Shown here: positions 1 to 6,250 of the stretch, one piece after another
How positions within the stretch are numbered: the stretch's first letter is position 1
How the letters are laid out: each line of letters starts with the position of its first letter
Assembly: GCA_046154695.1 (NCBI GenBank)
Contig: JBJXFI010000115.1
Coordinates: 1 to 13,749 of the forward strand
Direction: 5' to 3'
DNA: 13,749 nucleotides
From: DALYLB01 sp046154695
GTDB lineage: Bacteria > Acidobacteriota > Blastocatellia > RBC074
The notes under the pieces: generated by a model
Told to the model about the DNA's origin: nothing
What the model saw: only the letters and a program-made list of their open reading frames with translations
Database searches by the model: none
Position numbers and translations under genes: made by a program

Positions 1-2
1 GG

Positions 3-56
3 CTCGACGCCGCCGCACTCCAAACGCCGCCGCGCCAGGACCACAAAATCCGTTAG
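3..56 (+). CDS. possible 3' end of a gene entering from the left
   Basis: Frame 3 is open from the window edge to a TAG at 54-56 and would encode a tail ending in QDHKIR. Most third positions are G or C, as in the real genes here, and a strong terminator follows 28 nt later. Only about 17 residues are visible, no family can be recognised, and the other plus frames are also open for a while. This is a weak, context-based suggestion. Confidence 0.22.
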   Translation, partial: LDAAALQTPPRQDHKIR

Positions 57-84
57 CATCAGGAGAATTGAGAATTGATGGCGG

Positions 85-134
85 ACAAAAAGCGAAGAGG
101 CGGGACCGGAGGGGCCCGCCTCTTCGCTTTTTGT
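85..134. terminator. strong bidirectional intrinsic terminator
   Basis: The arms 85-104 and 115-134 are perfect reverse complements (20 bp) around a 10-nt loop. The outer part of the stem is A-rich on the left and T-rich on the right, so both strands end in a U-run after a GC-rich stem. It lies 20 nt beyond the stop of the S46 peptidase gene and would end the minus-strand group. It would equally stop any plus-strand transcript arriving from the left. Confidence 0.93.
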
Positions 135-154
135 GATGTGCCGGTTCGCGGCCT

Positions 155-2374
155 CTATTTGCTTGAGGCGACGGCCTTGGTCTTCGATTTGATCTGCATC
201 TCGTTGAAGAGATAGCCCGCCCCGGCGAACTTCTCCATCACGAAGAGGACATATCGAATATCGACCGAGAGGGTGCGATTGGAGCTGATGTCGTAGGAAT
301 AGTCGCCGCCGAGGCCTTCGTAGTTTCCGTCGAAGGCCAGGCCGATGACCTCGCCGCGCCCGTTCATCACGGGAGAGCCGGAATTGCCGCCCGTGATGTC
401 GGTGGTGGCCAGGAAGGCGACCGGGACATCGTTCAGCCGGGCGTCGATGTAGGCTCCGAAATCGCGCTTCTTGTGAAGCTGCTTCAGCCCCTCCGGAACG
501 GCGAAGGGTTCCTCGCCCGTGTCTTTCTCGATGACGCCGGAGAGCGAGGTCTGATAGTCATAGGTGACGGCGTCGCGGGGCTTGTAGCCGCGGACATCGC
601 CGTAGGTGAATCGCAGCGTGAAGTTGGCGTCCGGATAATAGGAGGTCTTCTTCATCGCGAGCATCGCATCGACATATTGCGGGCGGAGTTTGGTGACGGC
701 GCCGTTGAATTTCTGAACGCGGGCGCCAAGGGGGGCGTTCTCGTCGTAGGCGGCCACGATCAGTTTCAGGAGCGGGTCGTCGATGCCGCGAATCTCGGCG
801 GCGGAGGCCGAGAAGAGCTTCTTGACCTCTTCGAAGGATTTGAAGCGGCTCTTATCCAGGGCCTGTTCGGCGAATTGGGCCTCGGCCTCGCGGCGGGCCT
901 TGCCGGATTTGCCCTCGAACATTTTCTCCAGGTAGGCGAGTCGTTGTCCATCCGGAAGCTCCGCGACGCGGGCGAGTGCGGCCACCAGCATCTTCTCCTC
1001 GGTCTCGGGCTCCCGCTCTCCCCAACCCGCGTTGAGCTGCGCGGTGACCCGGGGCAGATTGCCCTCGCCGAAGACCGCCTGCCGCTCCGCCGCGGGTTTC
1101 TCCTTGTCGAGGGCGCGGCCATAGGCGAACTCCACGGCATTGACGAGGTCGCCCGAATTGAGCAGGTTGGCGAGCGCGCTTTGCTTCAGGCTGAAAGAGC
1201 TGAGATCCTCGTAAAGCGCCGCGATCTGCGGCAGGACATCTCCGTATTTCGCCTTCATCGCCGGATTGGCGTCGAGCCATTTGCCGAGCTGCGCCTCCTC
1301 GGCCCGCTTGCGATCGGGCAGATTCATGCGCTTGAGACCCGCAACCGTCCCCTCGAACGATTTCAATGTATTGTTCAGCCCGAAAATGGTGTCGGCCAGG
1401 CGAATCTTCATCGCGGGATCCCGCTCTCCCAGCTTGGTCAGCGTGTCGATCTGCTGCCGCAGCGACATCATCTGATCGGGAAGCTGGATATTCTGGCGAA
1501 ATTCGACTGAATAGGATTCACGATACCGGTAGGTCGCTCCCGGATACCCCATGATGAAGGCGAAATCGCCTTCCTTGACGCCATTGGCATTGATCGGAAG
1601 AAACTTTTTCGGCTTGAAGGGGACATTCTCCTTGCTGAAGGCGGCCGGCTTTCCGTCCGGGGCGACATAGGCGCGCAGGAGCGAGAAATCGCCGCAGTGG
1701 CGGGGCCATTCGAAATTGTCCGGATCGCCGCCGAAATAGCCGATCATCTTCGGCGCGCCATAGACCAGGCGGACGTCGCGAACCGTCAGATAGGTATAGA
1801 GGAAGTACTGCAGCCCTCCGGTGGCCTCGACCACCTGGGTCCGGATTCCATCCTTCTCCCGGCCGTTGGCGGCGGCCTTGGCAATCTCCTGCTGTTTCTC
1901 GGTGATCGCGCGCTGCCGCGCTTCGGGCGACATCTCGGGTTTGGCCGCGGAGAGAACCTCCGCCGTCACATCCTTGTAATCCTGGGTGACGGAGATCGTG
2001 TAGTTCCGCGCCGTCACCTCGTCGGCGCGCGTCCGGGCCAGGAAGCCCTTGGAGATGTAGTCATTCTCGGGCGAACTGGCGGCCGTGATGGCGGAAAAGG
2101 CGACGTGGTGGTTGGTCAGAATCAACCCGTCCGGCGAGATGAACGAGCCGGTGCCCCCGATGCTGATCTGTACGATGGCGTCCTTCAAACTCGGATGGAC
2201 CGTGTTCCAGATCTCTTCCGGCTTCAACTCGAACCCGCGCTTCTTCATCTGGGAGAGGGGAAGCTTGCCGATTGTGTCCGGCAGCCACATCCCTTCGTCC
2301 GCGAACGACCCGAAGGGGGTCGTGATCAATAATGAAAGTATGAGAAATAAGGTGATTCGTGATTTTCCTGGCAT
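155..2374 (-). CDS. S46-family dipeptidyl-peptidase (DPP7-like), secreted
   Basis: Serine exopeptidase that removes dipeptides from the N-terminus of oligopeptides, normally in the periplasm. The 739-residue product has the family's length. Residues 1-25 form a signal peptide (short basic start, hydrophobic core, cleavage near SFA|DEG), and the mature start DEGMWLPD is typical of S46. The trypsin-like triad is visible: TNHHV (His89/90), the Asp in RHCGDFSLL (Asp229) and GNSGSP (Ser665). The residue 18 after the catalytic Ser is Gly683, in FDGN. In characterised enzymes this position is Gly in DPP7 (broad, hydrophobic P1) and Arg in DPP11 (acidic P1), so a DPP7-type preference is inferred. The ATG at 2374 has GGGAG 7 nt upstream. 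The gene lies 64 nt after the GT9 gene, is last in the minus-strand group and is followed by the 85-134 terminator. Confidence 0.93.
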   Translation of the reverse strand: MPGKSRITLFLILSLLITTPFGSFADEGMWLPDTIGKLPLSQMKKRGFELKPEEIWNTVHPSLKDAIVQISIGGTGSFISPDGLILTNHHVAFSAITAASSPENDYISKGFLARTRADEVTARNYTISVTQDYKDVTAEVLSAAKPEMSPEARQRAITEKQQEIAKAAANGREKDGIRTQVVEATGGLQYFLYTYLTVRDVRLVYGAPKMIGYFGGDPDNFEWPRHCGDFSLLRAYVAPDGKPAAFSKENVPFKPKKFLPINANGVKEGDFAFIMGYPGATYRYRESYSVEFRQNIQLPDQMMSLRQQIDTLTKLGERDPAMKIRLADTIFGLNNTLKSFEGTVAGLKRMNLPDRKRAEEAQLGKWLDANPAMKAKYGDVLPQIAALYEDLSSFSLKQSALANLLNSGDLVNAVEFAYGRALDKEKPAAERQAVFGEGNLPRVTAQLNAGWGEREPETEEKMLVAALARVAELPDGQRLAYLEKMFEGKSGKARREAEAQFAEQALDKSRFKSFEEVKKLFSASAAEIRGIDDPLLKLIVAAYDENAPLGARVQKFNGAVTKLRPQYVDAMLAMKKTSYYPDANFTLRFTYGDVRGYKPRDAVTYDYQTSLSGVIEKDTGEEPFAVPEGLKQLHKKRDFGAYIDARLNDVPVAFLATTDITGGNSGSPVMNGRGEVIGLAFDGNYEGLGGDYSYDISSNRTLSVDIRYVLFVMEKFAGAGYLFNEMQIKSKTKAVASSK

Positions 2375-2438
2375 GAAATGGCTCCCTTTTCGCCTGATGG
2401 GAGGGGGATCGTGGATTCCTCTGGCCCCCGCTTCTTCT

Positions 2439-3461
2439 CTATCTTGCGCGCAGCGCTTCTGCGCGGTTCATTTGTAACAGCTTACAGGCCGATTCGTAAA
2501 CCTCCTCTTCGGAAATAAGTTCGATATGGGGGGCGCGTATTTGATCGATCCGGGTTCCGAGAAGATCCTGTGGAGAAAAATCCACGCCGGCTGAGACCGC
2601 CACGACGGGCGTTCCGGCGGCGGCCGCGAGGTGGGCCGGGCCGCCGGCATTGCCAATGAAGAGGCTCATTCGCGCCGCGATCGAGATCCAATCGGCGAAG
2701 CGGGGAGATTGCATGACGATCGACTTTTTCGCGGGAAGCAGGGAGGCGAGGCGTTTCGCGACGCCGCGCTCATTCGGGCCAGCGATGAGGATTGCCCGCG
2801 CGTTGAAGCTGTGAATCAGCCGGGCGGCGACGGAGGCGAATCGTTCCAACGGCCAGCGCGGTTTGCCCGTTCCCGCGCCGGGATGGAGGCCGATGAGCAA
2901 CTCTCCGCTTTGAACGCCGTGTTTTTCCAGCAGGCGCTCGGCGCGCGCGTCGGCTTCGCGCGAGGTTCGCAGGCGGGGCGCCGATTCGATCGGGCGCACA
3001 TCCCAGGGCTCGAGCCGTTTCAAATACTGCTGGGCCGCGTGGGCGGGCGGCTGGTGAATCAGGCTCTTCCGAATCCGCTCCAGTACAGATTCGACGCCGC
3101 CGCCGGGGGCCTCGCGGCGCGCGGCCGGTTTGAGCATGCGTAGCAGAAGCGCCGATTCGGCGCTCCGCTTGAACTCGATCGCCGCGTCGAAGTTTCCGCG
3201 CCGCAGAGCGCCTATCGATCTGCCCTGGCGAAACAGCAGACCCGGCTTGAGGAGTTCGGCGTTGCGGAACCGCCCCACGGGAATCACCTCATCCACCTCT
3301 TCCAGCAGTTCGAGCAGTTCCGCCGGTCCGGCGCCTGATACGACGGTGATCCGGGCGTTGGGCAGGCGGTTTCGCAGCGAGCGCAGCGCCGGCACCGCGA
3401 GAATCGTCTCGGCCAACCCCGCAATGTGCAGAATCAGGATGTGTCTCGGCTCAAATTCCAT
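2439..3461 (-). CDS. glycosyltransferase family 9 (heptosyltransferase-like)
   Basis: GT9 enzymes such as WaaC/WaaF transfer heptose from ADP-heptose onto the LPS inner core on the cytoplasmic face of the inner membrane. The 340-residue product shows the two GT-B halves: an N-terminal Rossmann half starting HILILHIAG..AETILAVPALRSLR, and a C-terminal half with GLHPGAG (191-197), RWPLERF (202-208) and FIGNAGGPAHLAAAAGTPVVAV (268-289, key residues G270, P275, H277). Several family hallmarks differ: the usual GD in the N-terminal loop is AE (E18), the Asp of the usual ND/TDSGP.H motif is Ala272, and the Lys two residues before W203 is Pro. The ATG at 3461 is chosen because family homology begins there; a TTG at 3530 would add 23 unlikely residues. 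It overlaps the end of gpmI by 11 nt, which suggests translational coupling. The acceptor and donor cannot be told from sequence. Confidence 0.85.
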   Translation of the reverse strand: MEFEPRHILILHIAGLAETILAVPALRSLRNRLPNARITVVSGAGPAELLELLEEVDEVIPVGRFRNAELLKPGLLFRQGRSIGALRRGNFDAAIEFKRSAESALLLRMLKPAARREAPGGGVESVLERIRKSLIHQPPAHAAQQYLKRLEPWDVRPIESAPRLRTSREADARAERLLEKHGVQSGELLIGLHPGAGTGKPRWPLERFASVAARLIHSFNARAILIAGPNERGVAKRLASLLPAKKSIVMQSPRFADWISIAARMSLFIGNAGGPAHLAAAAGTPVVAVSAGVDFSPQDLLGTRIDQIRAPHIELISEEEVYESACKLLQMNRAEALRAR

Positions 3462-5067
3462 CGAGCGGAAGAACGCCCGCGAGCGTGAATTTGTTCGCGA
3501 ATCCAAATGTCTCGACCCCGCCGCTTTCAAGCAGGCTCTGCCCCGTCATCTCCGCCGGCTGGTCGATGCCCAGCAATTCGAGCAGCGTGGGGGCGATGTC
3601 TTCGAGCGAGCCGCCGGCGCGCAGGCTCCCCTTGAACGAGGGATCGCAGAGAAGGAACGGCACCGGGTTGCTGGTGTGCGCCGTGTGCGGCGCGCCCGTC
3701 TCCGGGTCGGCCATCTGCTCGCAATTTCCATGATCGGCGGTGATGATGGCGGCTCCGCCGATTCGTTCGATCGTGCCGATCACCCAGCCCAGACAGGTGT
3801 CGACCGACTCGACCGCCTCGACCGCCGCTTCCAGGTTGCCGGTATGGCCAACCATGTCGCCGTTGGCGAGGTTGATGATGTAAACGTCGTTCTCTCCTTC
3901 CTCCAGTGCCCGGCAGACCTTGTCGGTGACGCGGAAGGCCGACATCTCGGGCCGCTGATCGTAGGTCGCGACGCGGGGCGAGGGCACGAGGACCCGGCTC
4001 TCGCCCGGAAACTCCTTCTCGATTCCCCCATTGAAGAAATAGGTGACATGCGCGTACTTTTCGGTCTCGGCGATCCGCATGTTGCGCAGGCCATGCCGCG
4101 CGAAGATCTCGGCCAGAATCCCATTCAACTCGATCGGCGGAAACACGATCGGCGTCGTCACCGACCGGTCGTACTGCGTGAAGGTGGCGAACTGGAGATC
4201 GGGCATCCGGGTTCGTTCGAACTGATCGAAGTTCAATCCCGTGAAGGCCCGCGTCAACTGTCGGGCGCGATCGGCGCGAAAATTGAAGAAGATCACCGAG
4301 TCGCCATTCTGAATGGTGGCGACGGGCGCGCCGTCATCGCCCGTCATGACGATCGGTTCGATGAACTCATCCGTGACGCCATGCTCATAACACGCCTCGA
4401 CGGCGGCGATCGGATCCGCGGCCCTGGTTCCCTGGCCGCGCGTCATCGCGTCGTAGGCCAGCTTGATCCGCTCCCACCGGTTGTCCCGATCCATGGCGTA
4501 ATACCGGCCGCAGATCGTCGCGATTCGCCCGGCGCCCAATTGGCGCATCCGGGCCGCCAGCTCCGCCAGTTGATCGCGGCCCGCTGTCTGCAGGGTGTCG
4601 CGCCCGTCCGTGAACGCGTGGACAAACACCCGCTCGACCCCGCGCTCGGCGGCCATCCGGAGCAGCGCATGAAGATGCGCGCTCTTCGAATGGACGCCGC
4701 CCTCCGAGACCAGCCCGATCAGATGCAGGGCCGTTCGCCGGCCCGCGTCCACCGCCGCGGTGAGCGTCGGGTTCTCGAAGAATTTTTCCGTCCGGATCGC
4801 TTCGTCGATGCGGTTGATGTCGAGCGGAACGGTCTGCCCGCTGCCGATGATCAGGTGGCTGACTTCCGAATTGCCCGCCTGATACGGAGGGAGTCCGACC
4901 GGCTCCCCGGCGGCTTCGAGCCGCGTGTGCGGGTACCTCGAAAAATACCTGTCCATAAATGGCATGCGCGCCAGCGCCACCGCATTGCCCGTTTCATTTT
5001 GCGACCACCCGAGTCCGCTGACGATGACCAGCGCGACCGGGCGCTTCCTCAGTGTATTTGGAGACAT
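3451..5067 (-). CDS. gpmI: 2,3-bisphosphoglycerate-independent phosphoglycerate mutase with altered metal site
   Basis: Interconverts 3- and 2-phosphoglycerate in glycolysis using two Mn2+ and a phosphoserine intermediate. The 538-residue product (family about 510) keeps the catalytic Ser67 in QAGNSEVSH. It also keeps substrate-binding GGVHS (H126), FTDGRD, GRYYAMDRD, FRADRAR and ETEKYAH (K337), the Mn1 ligands D404/H408 (GDMVGHTG) and H464 (HTAHTSNP), and D445/H446 (ADHGN) for Mn2. The N-terminal motif is unusual: VIVSGLG replaces the family's LDGWG, so the Asp that binds Mn2 is Ser17 (AGC at 5017-5019), and EVGHLNIG has become EVSHLIIG. The reading frame is otherwise intact. ATG 5067 is preferred because homology begins just after it; ATG 5109 or TTG 5139 are possible, and no start has a clear Shine-Dalgarno. 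The last 25 or so residues extend beyond the usual end and overlap the GT9 start. Activity is uncertain; family membership is not. Confidence 0.9.
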   Translation of the reverse strand: MSPNTLRKRPVALVIVSGLGWSQNETGNAVALARMPFMDRYFSRYPHTRLEAAGEPVGLPPYQAGNSEVSHLIIGSGQTVPLDINRIDEAIRTEKFFENPTLTAAVDAGRRTALHLIGLVSEGGVHSKSAHLHALLRMAAERGVERVFVHAFTDGRDTLQTAGRDQLAELAARMRQLGAGRIATICGRYYAMDRDNRWERIKLAYDAMTRGQGTRAADPIAAVEACYEHGVTDEFIEPIVMTGDDGAPVATIQNGDSVIFFNFRADRARQLTRAFTGLNFDQFERTRMPDLQFATFTQYDRSVTTPIVFPPIELNGILAEIFARHGLRNMRIAETEKYAHVTYFFNGGIEKEFPGESRVLVPSPRVATYDQRPEMSAFRVTDKVCRALEEGENDVYIINLANGDMVGHTGNLEAAVEAVESVDTCLGWVIGTIERIGGAAIITADHGNCEQMADPETGAPHTAHTSNPVPFLLCDPSFKGSLRAGGSLEDIAPTLLELLGIDQPAEMTGQSLLESGGVETFGFANKFTLAGVLPLDGI

Positions 5068-5164
5068 CACAAAAGTTGGGAGTCGGACCGCCAGGCAGAC
5101 AACGAGCATTGATGCCTGATTGGCCGTCTGCCGAATCAAGCCCGTATGCGCCCGAGGTGCGGAT

Positions 5165-5911
5165 TTACTTCTGTTTCAGTTGTCCGGCGACTGCTTCGGT
5201 CGCCTTCTTGATGGTGTCAGGGTCGCCTAGATAGAAATGACGGATTGGGTTGAGTTGATCGGTCAGTTCATAGACCAAGGGGATGCCGGTCGGAATGTTC
5301 AGGCCGACGATCTCCTCATCGGAGACTTTATCGAGGTATTTCACGAGGGCGCGGAGGCTGTTGCCATGAGCGGCAACCAGCACGCGCTTACCTTCCAGCA
5401 GAGCAGGGGCTATTGTCTCGTGCCAGTAAGGCAGGAAGCGGGCAACCGTGTCTTTCAGACATTCAGTCAGGGGCAGTTCATCGGCGGAGAGCGACGCATA
5501 TCGGGGATCCTTGCCGGGATGACGCGGATCGTCCACCGTCAGGGCGGGCGGGCGAATATCGTAGCTTCGACGCCAGATATTCGTCTGCTCAATGCCATGT
5601 TTTTCAGCCGTCTCAGCCTTGTTCAGGCCCTGCAGCGCGCCGTAATGCCGCTCATTCAGCCGCCACGTCTTGTAGACGGGAATCCAGTGCAGGTCCATCT
5701 CGTCGAGCGACAGATTGAGCGTCTTGATCGCGCGCTTGAGAAGGGACGTATAGGCCACGTCGAACACATAGCCCGCCTTCCGCATCTCCCGCCCCCCTGT
5801 GATGGCCTCCGTGACCCCTTTTTCGCTCAGGTCGACATCGGTCCAGCCGGTGAAACGATTCTCACGATTCCAGTCGCTCTCTCCGTGGCGCAACAGGACA
5901 AGCGTCTTCAT
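5165..5911 (-). CDS. gpmA: 2,3-bisphosphoglycerate-dependent phosphoglycerate mutase
   Basis: Histidine phosphatase-superfamily mutase that interconverts 3- and 2-phosphoglycerate in glycolysis/gluconeogenesis through a phosphohistidine. The 248-residue product matches the usual length of about 250. It has RHGESDWN near the start (phosphorylated His9), TGWTDVDLSEKG, RLNERHYGALQGLNK (proton donor Glu87) and AAHGNSLRALV (His182), so the active site is complete. The first possible codon is TTG at 5914, but ATG 5911 is chosen because AAGGAG lies 8 nt before it. It is first in the minus-strand group, 97 nt before the gpmI ATG, so two unrelated enzymes with the same reaction lie side by side. Since the gpmI neighbour has an altered metal site, this copy is the better candidate for the main activity (inference). 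Confidence 0.96.
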   Translation of the reverse strand: MKTLVLLRHGESDWNRENRFTGWTDVDLSEKGVTEAITGGREMRKAGYVFDVAYTSLLKRAIKTLNLSLDEMDLHWIPVYKTWRLNERHYGALQGLNKAETAEKHGIEQTNIWRRSYDIRPPALTVDDPRHPGKDPRYASLSADELPLTECLKDTVARFLPYWHETIAPALLEGKRVLVAAHGNSLRALVKYLDKVSDEEIVGLNIPTGIPLVYELTDQLNPIRHFYLGDPDTIKKATEAVAGQLKQK

Positions 5912-5919
5912 CAAAGAAA

Positions 5920-5925
5920 CTCCTT
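5920..5925 (-). promoter_or_regulatory. Shine-Dalgarno of gpmA
   Basis: Reads AAGGAG on the minus strand with 8 nt to the ATG at 5911. The competing TTG at 5914 would have only 5 nt, so this site favours the ATG. Confidence 0.8.
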
Positions 5926-5977
5926 TTATGAACGATCAGTAGAATGATCCCGTATTTTTTTGGGGTGATGAATAGGC

Positions 5978-6004
5978 ACTATACCAAGTCAATGCAAATT
6001 TCAA
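5978..6004 (-). promoter_or_regulatory. possible sigma-70-like promoter for the gpmA group
   Basis: On the minus strand, TTGAAA (5999-6004) and TATAGT (5978-5983) each match five of six consensus bases, with a short 15-bp spacer. A TTGACT at 5987-5992 lies between them but has no good -10 at the usual distance. The site would give a leader of about 60 nt before gpmA. The short spacer lowers confidence, and the organism's sigma-factor preferences are unknown. Confidence 0.38.
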
Positions 6005-6250
6005 AAGGAGCCCCGGGAATTCCGCCGCATGTGGTTGTGATAAAAAGTGAAATCCATTACCACGTTCCATTTCCCCCGTGAGCCGTACGCGTTTTTTTAT
6101 CGCCCACGGGGCGAACCGGAATCGGTTTGCATCCGCATCGTTTTGATTTAGACTGCGAAGCGCATTTCCATACGGCTCTTTCACCAGGGCCCACGACCGG
6201 CCGAAGGCGCGAAAGATGGACCAGATTTCTGCGAGGGGCAACGATCACCC

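Larger units (their letters stand above)
5912..6250. other. divergent intergenic region between gpmA and the kinase gene
   Basis: These 339 nt separate the minus-strand gpmA group from the plus-strand kinase group and are clearly richer in A/T than the genes. The left third holds the gpmA leader and its candidate promoter. Around 6074-6111, CCCCGTG and CACGGGG form inverted arms around a 24-nt T-rich stretch, which may be a loose hairpin. No convincing plus-strand promoter was found: TTTGCA (6126-6131) and TTAGAC are poor matches. Open frames across this stretch look nothing like protein. GAGGGG at 6233-6238 is a possible ribosome site for the kinase, rather far (12 nt) from its ATG. Confidence 0.6.

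Noticed and set aside
473..1510. Long plus-strand frame opposite the S46 gene
   Set aside because: Antisense shadow of a clear peptidase gene in high-GC DNA; the translation has no family features.
5936..6241. 101-residue minus-strand frame in the divergent gap
   Set aside because: It lies in A/T-richer DNA, overlaps the candidate gpmA promoter, has no ribosome site and resembles no protein.
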